Positions 33,570-41,786 of a DNA stretch of 49,455 nt are shown piece by piece. A model generated the notes under the pieces. It had not been told where the DNA came from. It worked only from the letters and a program-made list of their open reading frames with translations, and made no database searches. Numbering within the stretch: position 1 is the stretch's first letter; each line of letters opens with the position of its first letter. A program made the translations under genes and the position numbers. This DNA comes from Microcaldota archaeon (lineage in GTDB: Archaea; Micrarchaeota; Micrarchaeia; Micrarchaeales; CABMGC01): the NCBI GenBank assembly GCA_021817505.1, contig JAKAUU010000015.1, positions 1 through 49,455 of the forward strand, in the 5' to 3' direction.

Positions 33570-34130
33570 ATGGCACAGAAGAGCGCTGAAAAATGGAAGA
33601 TGAAGAAGTGGCTTGAGGTTTACTCACCGAAGGTATTCGGCGAAGCATCCATAGGCGAGATACCTGCGGATGAAGAAGAGAAAGCCATAGGCAGGATAAT
33701 GAAGGTGAATATGTCCTGGCTGACCCATAAGCCTGAGCACTCATTCCTTGCCGTTGGCCTAAGAGTAACGGATGCAAACAATAACGCTGCCCATACGGAG
33801 CTTGAATTCATGGAGCAGATGTTCAGCTATACGCACTCGCTTGTAAGAAGGCATTCGAGCGTCATATACACTATGGACAAGTTTGCTGACAAAGAGGGCA
33901 AACCTGTAGTTGTAAAGTTAATTGCAGTCTCATTCTCCAAGCTTGCAACCCCTAAGAAGAGCGAGATAAGGAAGAAGCTCGGCGAGTACTGCAGAAAGTA
34001 TATTGCTGAGAGAAACAAGGATGAGATTATAAAGGGGATCATGGACAACTCCCTGCAGTCTGGAGCAAGAGAGTCCATAAAGAACATCACAAGGATGGCA
34101 AAGCTTGAAGTAAGGAAGCTCGAATTCTGA
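33570..34130 (+). CDS. 30S ribosomal protein eS1 (S3Ae)
   Basis: A 186-residue eS1 (S3Ae), found only in archaea and eukaryotes, located near the mRNA exit of the small subunit. Recognisable segments are AEKWKMKKWLEVYSPKVFGEASIGE at the N-terminus, KFLAVGLR-type FLAVGLRVTDANNN, and SLVRRHSSVIYTMDKFADKEGKPVVVKL. The C-terminus is shorter than in many archaea (often about 200-220 residues). It starts 2 bp after uS15. A normal GGTAGCTGATA ribosome-binding region overlaps the uS15 end. Confidence 0.95.
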   Translation: MAQKSAEKWKMKKWLEVYSPKVFGEASIGEIPADEEEKAIGRIMKVNMSWLTHKPEHSFLAVGLRVTDANNNAAHTELEFMEQMFSYTHSLVRRHSSVIYTMDKFADKEGKPVVVKLIAVSFSKLATPKKSEIRKKLGEYCRKYIAERNKDEIIKGIMDNSLQSGARESIKNITRMAKLEVRKLEF

Positions 34131-34177
34131 ATCCTGGTTCTTTAATCCGTCTCCTTTTGTCCTTTGATGCTTTAATT

Positions 34178-34219
34178 AGATTGAAAGAGTCAGATTGAAG
34201 GAATTAGATTGAAGGCAGT
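34178..34219 (+). repeat. Three tandem 14-bp repeats
   Basis: AGATTGAA begins three consecutive 14-bp units (34178, 34192, 34206), of which the last six bases vary. The array lies between the convergent ends of eS1 and the DUF488 gene. It could be a binding site or simple slippage product. Confidence 0.5.
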
Positions 34220-34235
34220 TTTGGCTTTGCAGCAG

Positions 34236-34607
34236 TCACTCTGCCGATTCCTCCATGTTTGCCTCCATATATTCACTTAGCACGACGGCATTGTTGTGCT
34301 CCGTATCCTTTGCAGCATAGAGCAGTGTAACATCGCCCTTCTCTGCAAGCTTGATCAGATCGGATACATGCTTGTTGGATTCCAGCTCCTTTACATACCT
34401 GGCTTTGAAGCTCTCCCATTTCTTAGGATCGTGGTCGAACCATAGGCGCAGTTCATTGCTAGGGGCTATGTCCTTCATCCACAGATCCACATTGGCAGTG
34501 CTTTTCTTAACTCCTCTCGGCCATAGTCTGTCGACAAAAACACGCTTTCCGTCAGTTATGCTCGCCTTGTCATAGATACGCTTGATTCCTACTAACACAT
34601 TGGGCAC
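34236..34607 (-). CDS. DUF488 family protein
   Basis: A 123-residue member of DUF488 (YeaO-like). Family landmarks are VGIKRIYDKAS, RVFVDRLWPRGVKKS, WMKDIAPSNELRLWFDHDPKKWESFKARY and VTLLYAAKDTEHNNAVVL. The function of the family is unknown; a relation to stress or to nucleic acid chemistry has been suggested elsewhere but nothing here supports a specific role. It stands alone, with a TATA-like TTATATAAG just upstream of its start (about 34630). Confidence 0.9.
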   Translation of the reverse strand: MPNVLVGIKRIYDKASITDGKRVFVDRLWPRGVKKSTANVDLWMKDIAPSNELRLWFDHDPKKWESFKARYVKELESNKHVSDLIKLAEKGDVTLLYAAKDTEHNNAVVLSEYMEANMEESAE

Positions 34608-34713
34608 CTGATTATATTCTGCTGTATTTCATTTATATAAGTATTGTAGAGGAGAGCTTCTGTTCGTCATATAACAGAGCACGCCGAAAATTCGTACCCT
34701 TCTTGAGCAGAAG

Positions 34714-34798
34714 TGCAGGGAGAGAGATTTGAACTCTCGAACCCCTACGGGAACAGGCCCTGAACCTGTCGCATTTGACCAGGCTTTGCTATCCCTGC
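34714..34798 (-). tRNA. tRNA-Leu (CAG)
   Basis: Minus-strand class II tRNA. The acceptor is GCAGGGA/TCCCTGC, the D arm GCAAAGCCTGGTCAAATGC, the anticodon stem ACAGG/CCTGT with loop TTCAGGG (anticodon CAG), a long variable arm around CCCGTAGGGG, and the T stem GAGAG/CTCTC with loop TTCAAAT. The discriminator is A. No intron is seen. Confidence 0.96.
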
Positions 34799-34849
34799 AC
34801 AATTATGCATTTAGCAGATTAGTATCAGTAAGGAAAGACTAAAAAAGAG

Positions 34850-35320
34850 TTAGGTTATCGCTTTCATGTAAACGCAGCTTACCGCAGTATTGCTCGGGCA
34901 TGAACTCTGGGCCGATATGTTTATCAGATAGGTTCCCGGAGTAGTGACTCCCTGCAGGTTTCCGCTTACAGCCACTGGAACGTATTCCGTTATGTAGCTC
35001 GGCCCTGCTGCGGATTCGACTACGAAGATTACAAGGTTGCCGACACCGTTAGTGGTATTTCCTACATATATGTTGCTGACTCCCGGAGGCACGTTGATGC
35101 TTGTGACGACCTTTGCAGGCACTCCCTCGCTGCCTACTACCGAAGCTACGCTTGCAAGATTAGATGCCGCCTGCTGCGACTCTGCGCTCGATAGGGAGGT
35201 GTTTGCGTTTGACACCTGTATGAATGCTATGACCACTACTGGAAGCAGTATCGCAAGGCCGAATGATAGAGTCAGCAGAAGTTCGAAACTTGACTGGCCC
35301 TTCGTTCGTTTTTGCTGCAT
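34850..35320 (-). CDS. Class III signal-peptide (pilin-like) protein
   Basis: A 156-residue secreted protein with a type IV pilin-like N-terminus. The short basic leader QQKRTKG is followed by QSSFELLLTLSFGLAILLPV, in which Gln and the Glu at +5 match the class III signal motif (QxSxExL) processed by EppA/FlaK-type prepilin peptidases. The mature part is Ser/Val/Asn-rich and beta-like, with two C-terminal cysteines (SSCPSNTAVSCVY) that may form a disulfide. Assembly ATPase and membrane core genes are not in the window. It starts 11 bp downstream of the CBS-HPF gene on the same strand, although co-function is not obvious. Confidence 0.85.
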   Translation of the reverse strand: MQQKRTKGQSSFELLLTLSFGLAILLPVVVIAFIQVSNANTSLSSAESQQAASNLASVASVVGSEGVPAKVVTSINVPPGVSNIYVGNTTNGVGNLVIFVVESAAGPSYITEYVPVAVSGNLQGVTTPGTYLINISAQSSCPSNTAVSCVYMKAIT

Positions 35321-35331
35321 ATATGCACCGG

Positions 35332-36456
35332 TTAATCCCTTTCCCTGTTCGTTATTATAAGCTCCTTCTGGTTTTTAATCTTGCTGTATGCTATCTTCTC
35401 CAGCTTCTGCAGCGTCTTGTACAGGTTGAAATCCTCAACGTGCACAGTGGTTATGCCTTTGTTGGTCAGGCCTATCATTGCACGCAGTTCATAGCCCCTT
35501 GATTTCATGCGCTTCACGTTAAGGTGAATGTAGCTTACCTTTATCCCGCTGAACTTGTCTATCTTCTCCGCTATCCTGTCCATCTCGTTGAGTATATCGC
35601 TCTCGTACTCCTTCGTATACTCATCAAGGCCTGAGAGCATTACGTCATAGTTGTTAGTGCTTATCTCCTTTGAAGCCAGTTCGAACAGATTGCTTATTGT
35701 AAGTATGCCTACGGGCTTTCCCTTTCTTGTCGCTATCATCGTGCTGTTCTTGTTGTTTATGAAATCCCTTAGTGCGCTCTCGAGGTTCGAGTCCGCATCC
35801 ACCGTCCTGAAATCATGCGAGGCTATCTCTCCTGCACTCGTGCCGCTCATGCTGATCGTGCCTTTGCTGCTCTTCGAGCTCCTGCTCGCTCCTTTCATCC
35901 CGAACCTCAGTATGTCGCTGTATCTGAGAACCCCGTATATCTCGCCCTTCTCGGATGCGACAGGCAGCTTCTTCACCTTATACTGGTCCATAAGCTCCTT
36001 GGCCCTTCTTACGTCCTCGCTCTCCTCTATTACCAGTATGGGGGAGCTCATCGCCTCGCTTACCTTCTTGTCAGAAAGCATATGCAGGGAGAGTATTGTC
36101 TTGAGTATGTTGCTCCTCTTAAGCATGCCTTTTACCCTGTTGTTCTCCATGTATGGCAGGGCGCTTGCCGCTGACGAGTTGAACTCCTTTATCGCACTGT
36201 TTATGCTTGTGCCTGAGTGCACCACGGCCGTCTTTACCGCAAGCCTTCCTACAGGCAGATTCTGCGATACCGTAAGATTCCTCCTTTTGCCCAGAGCCTT
36301 CCTGTCCACTATCCCGTAATAACGGTTATTCCTTGTCACTATTACTGCCCCTTCCTCGTTTATCTTCTCTACAAGACTTGCAAGAGGGACTTTATAGTCG
36401 TAAACTGATGACTTTGAAACAATCTCCTTCGGTATGGTCTCGAACGCTATCGCCAT
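35332..36456 (-). CDS. CBS-domain protein with HPF/RaiA-like C-terminus
   Basis: A 374-residue protein with four CBS motifs (about 20-60, 75-130, 135-185 and 210-265), for example PILVIEESEDVRRAKELMDQYKVKK and GVLRYSDILRF. CBS pairs bind adenine nucleotides. The C-terminal part (about 285-365) has the pattern of a hibernation-promoting factor domain: helix ILNEMDRIAEKIDKF, strand SYIHLNVKRMK, strand LRAMIGLTNKG, then VHVEDFNLYKTLQKLEKIAYSKIK. The combination suggests ribosome hibernation gated by cellular energy state. That is an inference; family data on archaeal CBS-HPF proteins is limited. It starts after a TATA-like TTTATTAAGC region near 36488. Confidence 0.8.
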   Translation of the reverse strand: MAIAFETIPKEIVSKSSVYDYKVPLASLVEKINEEGAVIVTRNNRYYGIVDRKALGKRRNLTVSQNLPVGRLAVKTAVVHSGTSINSAIKEFNSSAASALPYMENNRVKGMLKRSNILKTILSLHMLSDKKVSEAMSSPILVIEESEDVRRAKELMDQYKVKKLPVASEKGEIYGVLRYSDILRFGMKGASRSSKSSKGTISMSGTSAGEIASHDFRTVDADSNLESALRDFINNKNSTMIATRKGKPVGILTISNLFELASKEISTNNYDVMLSGLDEYTKEYESDILNEMDRIAEKIDKFSGIKVSYIHLNVKRMKSRGYELRAMIGLTNKGITTVHVEDFNLYKTLQKLEKIAYSKIKNQKELIITNRERD

Positions 36457-36547
36457 TTAAAACACCACTCACCCTTAGCAGGGCAAATTTATTAAGCAAT
36501 CTACCTTTATAATATGTGGTTTCTAGATTTACTCTTGTGCTACTTTT

Positions 36548-36618
36548 GCCAGGATGGCAGATCGGCTATGCGTCCGCCTGCAGAGCGGAGTAGAGGGGTT
36601 CAACTCCCTTTCCTGGCT
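36548..36618 (+). tRNA. tRNA-Cys (GCA)
   Basis: Plus-strand tRNA: acceptor GCCAGGA/TCCTGGC, D arm GCAGATCGGCTATGC, anticodon stem TCCGC/GCGGA with loop CTGCAGA (anticodon GCA), T arm with loop TTCAACT, and discriminator T, the identity base U73 of tRNA-Cys. No CCA is encoded. Its last 14 bases plus four bases of flank are repeated exactly at 37583-37600. Confidence 0.95.
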
Positions 36619-36756
36619 TTCTGTACAGGGGTTATCTTTTCCCCACTATGGTGCCTGTTACATGATAGCTACGGCAATATTGTACATGCGGTTTAGGAAA
36701 TTGAGAGAGATGAGCTATTAAGTTTGCCATTCACAATGATTGCAGGACTGGGGCAT

Positions 36757-37269
36757 ATGGCAATCATAATAAGGAAGGCAGGAAAAGGAGATGCAAAAGG
36801 AGTGGCTAGACTTTGGGATGACGGTTTTGAGAGAGGATACTTCGGATACACCGGAACAAACAGGCGTAGAACTGTTAAAGACATCAGAAGATTTGAAGAG
36901 GTATATGCAAAAAATAAAAGAAACGAATTCGTATTTATTGCAATAGACAGCGTGAATGGGAAGGTTGTCGGCTCATGCACATTTTTTGCTAAAAAGGAGG
37001 GAAGGACCAGGCACAGGGGTGAAATGGGCTGGGCGATCCATCTGGATTACAGCAGGCAGGGGATAGCCACCAGGCTGGTTAAGAGAACGCTGGAAGAGGC
37101 GAAGAGGAGAGGGTTCAAAAAAGCCGAAGCCGAGGCTGCGGTTAAGAACATAGGCAGCGTCAGGCTTGCTAAAAAATGCGGCTTTAAGATAGAGGGAAGA
37201 AAGAAGAGAGGCCTGCTGCTCGATAGTGGAAGGTATGCAGACACTTATGTATTCGGCAAAGTCTTATGA
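36757..37269 (+). CDS. GNAT family N-acetyltransferase, island cargo
   Basis: A 170-residue GCN5-related N-acetyltransferase. Acetyl-CoA binding motif A reads LDYSRQGIATRLVKRTLEEA, and the following AEAAVKNIGSVRLAKKCGFKIEGR is typical of RimJ/RimL-like or general GNAT enzymes that acetylate protein N-termini or small molecules. The ATG at 36757 was chosen because the fold begins MAIIIRKAGKGDAKG; an ATG at 36736 is a possible earlier start. The first third is AT-rich compared with flanking genes. It is the only gene of the tRNA-Cys island. The substrate is unknown. Confidence 0.9.
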   Translation: MAIIIRKAGKGDAKGVARLWDDGFERGYFGYTGTNRRRTVKDIRRFEEVYAKNKRNEFVFIAIDSVNGKVVGSCTFFAKKEGRTRHRGEMGWAIHLDYSRQGIATRLVKRTLEEAKRRGFKKAEAEAAVKNIGSVRLAKKCGFKIEGRKKRGLLLDSGRYADTYVFGKVL

Positions 37270-37694
37270 TTGCAGGATATGGTTAAGAAGTTGGTTAAGA
37301 AGTTGTGTTGAGATATCGCATTCCAATAATGACATGCATCAGGTTAATTTTCTTTTACCAAAACCAAAAAACAAACGCCTGATCCTGGAAGGTAAACCAT
37401 TTTCCGGTTTATTGTTATATGTTATTAGGCCGGGGCAGTTGAGAATGCCACGCCTAAACCATTAGTTAGATTTTGTCTTGGTGAGTACTACGTACAGGTA
37501 AAGGAGTTTTTAAGATAAGTAATTTTACTCATATCTTTTATGTATGCGCATTTACAAAATATGATTAACATTCCTGCACACGTCCCTTTCCTGGCTTTCT
37601 CTTTTTAGGCGTTTTTTACGGCTTGATCCTGGTCTTTCTTTTTAGAACGTAAACTTGGATAAAACTGCAATGCGCATAGCGTTATAACTATTCC
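37270..37694 (+). other. Gene-free stretch with island boundary
   Basis: No credible gene is found in these 425 bases. It contains a tandem 12-bp duplication (GGTTAAGAAGTT twice, near 37282), AT-rich DNA, the tRNA-Cys 3'-end copy at 37583-37600, and, after it, a pyrimidine-rich promoter-like region of the M13 peptidase gene. Confidence 0.5.
37583..37600 (+). repeat. Copy of tRNA-Cys 3' end (distal island boundary)
   Basis: Exact 18-bp match to 36605-36622, consisting of the T-stem/acceptor 3' strand, the discriminator and four following bases of tRNA-Cys. An 18-bp identity within 1 kb is very unlikely by chance. Confidence 0.75.
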
Positions 37695-39686
37695 ATGCTT
37701 AAACAGAATCTGATTACCATGACGGATGAAGGCAAAAAGATCATAGGATTAAATCCGGATTATATTGACAGGAGCGCAGACCCTAGGAAGGACATGTACA
37801 GATTTGCAAACGGCAGATGGATGGATACTGCCGAGATACCCAAGGACATGACCTCTATAAACGCTTTCGTGGAGCTCGATGAGCTCAATAAGGACAGGCT
37901 GCGAAGGATAGCCGAAGAGTGCGCTGCTGAGAAAGATGGAAGAAACAGGCATGAGAAGCTCGTTGGCGATTTCTACTTATCCGCGACAAATACGGATAAG
38001 CTCGAGGAGCTAAGGTTCAAGCCGATTGAAGATGATTGGAAGCTTGTTGAGGGCATAGATTCAAGGGAGAATCTTGCCCACGCCATATCAGAGCTGCATA
38101 TGAGGGGGGTTGGAGGCTTCTTCTATGTTTTGGCCTCTCCGGACAACAAGAATTCCTCAGTATATGCGCTTTACCTTCAGCAGAGCGGTCTCTCGCTTCC
38201 TGACAGGGAGTATTACCTTAATGGGAAGATGGCAGAGATACGCGACTACTACCTTCAGCATATGGAGAGGATGTTCGGCATGTATGGGATAGCTGCCGAT
38301 AAGGCAGAGGGCATGGCAAAGGCTGTCCTCGAGATAGAGACCGTTATAGCAAAGGCAAGCTGGCCCAATGAGCAGCTCATGGATGACATCAAGAACTACA
38401 ATCCCATGGATATAGAGGCGCTTTGCAAGAGGTACGGCAGCTTATACTTTGCAGATTATCTTAAGAGGTTTGAGGCGCAGCAGGTGCCTTATGTCATTGT
38501 GGGACAGCCTGACTTTTTTGATGAGATAAGCAGGATAGTAGCTGAAGAGGACATCGGAAAGCTTAAGGCATATCTCTCATGGAAGGTGATCAACGGATAT
38601 GCATCTTTGCTGCATAAAGAGGCTGATGATGAGCACTTTGACATGTTTGGAAGAAAGCTATCCGGGCAGAAGGAGCAGAAGCAGAGGTGGAAGCGTGCGG
38701 TTGGTGCAATCAATTCGTGCATCGGCGATTCAATAGGCAGGATATATGTGGAGAGATACTTCGATGCAGAATCGAAGGCCTTGATTGAGCAGATGGTTGC
38801 CGACCTGATAAACGTATTCAGGAAGAGAATACTGGCCCTTGAGTGGATGGGCGAAGAGACAAAAAGAAAAGCGGTTGAGAAGCTTGACAGAATGGTAGTA
38901 ATGGTAGGCTATCCGAAAAAGTTCAGGGAGTATGATGGTCTTGTTACGGATCCTGATGATTATGCAGGCAATGTCAAGCGTGCATACAGGGCAGAGCTTT
39001 TGAGGGATATGCATAGATTGGGGAAGCCTGTGGACAAAGACGAATGGTTCATGAACCCGCAGGATGTCAATGCATATAATTCCCCGCCTGACAACAGGAT
39101 AGTCTTTCCTGCAGGCATACTGCAGGCTCCTTTCTTCGATAAGGGCGTGGACCATGCGGTCAATTATGGCAGTATCGGCTCCACGATAGGGCATGAGATG
39201 ACCCATGGGTTCGACAGTACGGGCAGAACGCATGATGCAGATGGAAACCTGAGGGATTGGTGGACTGCTGAAGATGAGAAGAAATTCAATGAGCTTGCAG
39301 AAGAGGTCGTAAAGGAGTTCTCGTCTATTGAGATACTTCCCGGCATGAAGATAAACGGCAGGCTGACGCTCGGGGAGAACCTGGCAGACATGGGTGGTCT
39401 GAATATAGCTTATGATGCATTGATGGAAAGGCTTGCCTCTGGGGTTTCTGACAGGCATAAGATAGATGGTTTTACGGTAGAGCAGCGCTTCTTCATAGCA
39501 TATGCGCAGTCGTGGAAGAACAAGATAAGCGATGAATCTGCCATGAGGAGATTGCTGACAGACCCGCACTCGCCAGAGCGCATTAGGGCAATGGTACCAT
39601 CTGTTAACAACCCTGCTTTTGACATAGCATTCCCTCCTGATGCTTCTGCAGCTAAGGAAAAGAGGAAGCTGATAGGAGTATGGTAA
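37695..39686 (+). CDS. M13 family metallopeptidase (neprilysin/PepO-like)
   Basis: A 663-residue zinc peptidase of family M13. The HExxH site is H500-E501...H504 (IGHEMTHGFD), the third ligand is Glu561 in ENLADMGG, and the substrate-binding NAYNSPPDNRIVFPAGILQ precedes it. The whole length matches the family. There is no signal peptide or membrane segment, so it is a cytoplasmic oligopeptidase like bacterial PepO, rather than an ectoenzyme. The substrate would be short peptides, consistent with peptide scavenging. M13 enzymes are uncommon in archaea, so acquisition from bacteria is possible. The ATG at 37719 (MTDEGKKI) is an alternative start. Confidence 0.95.
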   Translation: MLKQNLITMTDEGKKIIGLNPDYIDRSADPRKDMYRFANGRWMDTAEIPKDMTSINAFVELDELNKDRLRRIAEECAAEKDGRNRHEKLVGDFYLSATNTDKLEELRFKPIEDDWKLVEGIDSRENLAHAISELHMRGVGGFFYVLASPDNKNSSVYALYLQQSGLSLPDREYYLNGKMAEIRDYYLQHMERMFGMYGIAADKAEGMAKAVLEIETVIAKASWPNEQLMDDIKNYNPMDIEALCKRYGSLYFADYLKRFEAQQVPYVIVGQPDFFDEISRIVAEEDIGKLKAYLSWKVINGYASLLHKEADDEHFDMFGRKLSGQKEQKQRWKRAVGAINSCIGDSIGRIYVERYFDAESKALIEQMVADLINVFRKRILALEWMGEETKRKAVEKLDRMVVMVGYPKKFREYDGLVTDPDDYAGNVKRAYRAELLRDMHRLGKPVDKDEWFMNPQDVNAYNSPPDNRIVFPAGILQAPFFDKGVDHAVNYGSIGSTIGHEMTHGFDSTGRTHDADGNLRDWWTAEDEKKFNELAEEVVKEFSSIEILPGMKINGRLTLGENLADMGGLNIAYDALMERLASGVSDRHKIDGFTVEQRFFIAYAQSWKNKISDESAMRRLLTDPHSPERIRAMVPSVNNPAFDIAFPPDASAAKEKRKLIGVW

Positions 39687-39740
39687 TCGTAAAACCTGCA
39701 ACCATTATTAATTTTGGCTGCGGAATATGCTTGTGATAAT

Positions 39741-40001
39741 ATGGGAAAGAGAATAGTGGTGCATGAAAGGGATCATCCTTATGCAGTTAAGCTCAGCGAC
39801 CTTCCTGGCTTCAAGAACCTGACGGCCGATGAGAAGGTATTGAACTATGAAGTGCACATATGCGCATGCGGATTGTCTAACAACAAGCCTTTCTGCGACG
39901 GAAGCCATGCGAAGACCAAGGGAGAGGAAGCGGAGCACGTTTACACCTACAACAAGGAGCATGCAAGATCCGAGGTATACGAAGGGTATAAGGAGGAGTG
40001 A
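39741..40001 (+). CDS. CDGSH iron-sulfur domain protein
   Basis: An 86-residue protein with a single CDGSH motif: CACGLSNNKPFCDGSH, where three Cys and one His would hold a 2Fe-2S cluster. The N-terminal MGKRIVVHERDHPYAVKLSDLP is a typical lead-in. Such small proteins carry electrons or sense redox state. The ATG at 39741 is preceded by GTGAT, complementary to the 16S tail, which decides the start over an upstream TTG. Its stop lies 2-3 bases from the end of the convergent tRNA-Thr. Confidence 0.93.
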   Translation: MGKRIVVHERDHPYAVKLSDLPGFKNLTADEKVLNYEVHICACGLSNNKPFCDGSHAKTKGEEAEHVYTYNKEHARSEVYEGYKEE

Positions 40002-40003
40002 AA

Positions 40004-40076
40004 AGCCACCGGCGAGAATTGGACTCGCGACCTTCTGCTTACCATGCAGACGCTCTACCACTGAGCTACGGAGGCG
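40004..40076 (-). tRNA. tRNA-Thr (GGT)
   Basis: Minus-strand tRNA. Acceptor GCCTCCG/CGGTGGC contains a T4-T69 mismatch; D arm GCTCAGTGGTAGAGC; anticodon stem TCTGC/GCAGA with loop ATGGTAA (anticodon GGT); T stem GCGAG/CTCGC with loop TCCAATT, so position 55 is C instead of T. The discriminator is T, expected for archaeal tRNA-Thr. Confidence 0.95.
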
Positions 40077-40182
40077 CAACGTAAGCGTAACGTAAAGATA
40101 AGTATATATACTTACTATTGATAATTAGTAGTGGAAGCTTATTTAAAAAAATCGGTCAGAAACGGCTTCAAACTGTGATCTT

Positions 40183-40848
40183 ATGGTATTACTAGAAATA
40201 GGCATAGCATTGGTTGTCATAGTGTTCCTTGCAATAATAGGCATGATGTACAACGGGCTTGTCGTGAAGAGGAACAGGGTACAGGACGCGTGGGCGCAGA
40301 TAGACGTGCAGCTAAAGAGAAGGTATGACCTGATACCTAACCTGATAGACACTGTCAAGGGCTATGCGAAGTACGAGCGCAGCGTGCTCACCGATGTCAC
40401 AAGGCTAAGAACATCCCTTGTAGCAGGCTCTATCCAGGACAAAGCTGCTGCAAACAACCAGCTCACACAGGCTCTCAAATCCATATTCGCAGTTGCAGAG
40501 AACTATCCCGACCTTAAGGCGTCGGCGAACTTCCAGCAGCTGCAGCAGGAGCTCGCAGCCACAGAGGACAGGATAGCCTTTGTTCGAACCTCTTACAACG
40601 ATTATGTACTTGATTACAACAATGCTACGCAGACCGTGCCTAGTGTCTGGATAGCATCCGCATTCAACTTCAAGAAAGCTGACTTCTTCCAGGCACCTGA
40701 TGAGGAAAAGAAGGTTGTCAAGGTCGATTTCAGCGATCTTTCAGGATCGCAGCAGGCACAGCAGCCTGCGCCTGATCCACAGGCGGCTGCTAAACCTGCA
40801 GCAAAGCAGCCTTCCAAAAAGGCGGATAATAGTCAGGATAGCAAATAG
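40183..40848 (+). CDS. LemA family protein
   Basis: A 221-residue LemA protein: an N-terminal membrane helix (LEIGIALVVIVFLAIIGMMY) and then the family hallmark NGLVVKRNRVQDAWAQIDVQLKRRYDLIPNLI, continuing as a helical bundle with QQLQQELAATEDRIAFVRTSYNDYV. The C-terminal Ala/Pro/Gln/Lys tail is low complexity. LemA is often next to HtpX or TPM-domain genes, as here, suggesting a role in membrane protein quality control. The htpX start lies 16 bp downstream. Confidence 0.95.
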   Translation: MVLLEIGIALVVIVFLAIIGMMYNGLVVKRNRVQDAWAQIDVQLKRRYDLIPNLIDTVKGYAKYERSVLTDVTRLRTSLVAGSIQDKAAANNQLTQALKSIFAVAENYPDLKASANFQQLQQELAATEDRIAFVRTSYNDYVLDYNNATQTVPSVWIASAFNFKKADFFQAPDEEKKVVKVDFSDLSGSQQAQQPAPDPQAAAKPAAKQPSKKADNSQDSK

Positions 40849-40864
40849 ACATAGATGATCGGTT

Positions 40865-41776
40865 ATGGCAAGCTTCTTCGATGAGATAGCGAGAAACAGG
40901 CTTAAGTCACTGCTGCTCATGGTGCTCTTTTCCCTCCTCTTCTTCGCGATAATATATGCAGTGGTATGGCTCTTCGGAGGAGGTCTCTTCGGCCTGATGG
41001 TCGGAGGGGCGATAGTGGTCGGATATGCCTTCTTCTCATACTTCTATGGGGCAAGCATGGTCCTGAAGATGTCGCGTGCCAAGCCTGCCAGCCAGAATGA
41101 TTATCCTGTGCTTTACGAGGTAGTGGGAGGTCTTGCTGCCGCAGGCCAGATAAAGATGCCGAAGATATATGTCATAGACACAAAGGACCCTAATGCGTTC
41201 GCAACTGGCAGGAACAAGAACAACGCTTCCGTAGCAGTAACCACGGGGCTTCTTGGAATGATGAACAAGGATGAGCTTGAGGGCGTTCTTGCTCATGAGA
41301 TATCCCATATATACAACAACGACATACAGTTCATGATGCTCACAGTTGTCTTTGGCGGAGTGATAGGGCTGATAGCAGCATTCTTCAGGTACTCGTTCTT
41401 CTTCGGGGGCTTCGGAGGCAACAACAGGAACGGAGGACTGCTGATATTGGTGGAGCTTGCACTCGCGATAATAGCACCGATAATAGCGACTTTGCTGAGG
41501 CTGGCGATATCAAGAAAGAGGGAGTATATGGCAGACGCAAACGGAGCCAGAATGACAAGGGATCCTGGGTCGCTTGCAAGCGCACTCGGCAAGATAAGGG
41601 ACTTTACCCAGAACCCGCAGAAGGTTGCGGCTGCGCAGCAGGGAAGCAGTTATGCGAACCCTGTGACAACATATCTCTACTTCTCGAATCCGATAAGCAT
41701 GAAATCCATAGGGAATCTGCTCTCCACGCATCCTCCTATAGAGGAGAGGATAAAAAGACTGCAGAACATGCACTGA
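40865..41776 (+). CDS. htpX: Membrane zinc protease HtpX (M48)
   Basis: A 303-residue M48 family metalloprotease that degrades damaged membrane proteins. Two N-terminal membrane helices (about 17-60), the zinc site H144-E145...H148 (VLAHEISHIYNND), two further hydrophobic segments around 160-215, and the third-ligand region SRKREYMADANGARMTRDP are visible. The C-terminal LSTHPPIEERIKRLQNM is typical. It is operonic with LemA. Confidence 0.96.
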   Translation: MASFFDEIARNRLKSLLLMVLFSLLFFAIIYAVVWLFGGGLFGLMVGGAIVVGYAFFSYFYGASMVLKMSRAKPASQNDYPVLYEVVGGLAAAGQIKMPKIYVIDTKDPNAFATGRNKNNASVAVTTGLLGMMNKDELEGVLAHEISHIYNNDIQFMMLTVVFGGVIGLIAAFFRYSFFFGGFGGNNRNGGLLILVELALAIIAPIIATLLRLAISRKREYMADANGARMTRDPGSLASALGKIRDFTQNPQKVAAAQQGSSYANPVTTYLYFSNPISMKSIGNLLSTHPPIEERIKRLQNMH

Positions 41777-41786
41777 CCGTGTCTAT

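Larger units (their letters stand above)
36605..37600 (+). mobile_element. tRNA-Cys-associated mini-island (about 1 kb)
   Basis: An exact 18-bp repeat, TCCCTTTCCTGGCTTTCT, covers the tRNA-Cys 3' end (36605-36622) and recurs in the same orientation at 37583-37600, enclosing a 978-bp unit. The unit holds one gene, a GNAT acetyltransferase whose first half is AT-rich. There is no integrase. The arrangement (intact tRNA, cargo, copy of the tRNA 3' end) equals that at tRNA-Val. Confidence 0.65.

Noticed and set aside
36082-36093. An 11-base match to the 3' end of tRNA-Leu(CAG), as a possible fourth island boundary
   Set aside because: It lies on the wrong side of the tRNA, inside the CBS-HPF coding region in correct frame, and is too short to stand out.
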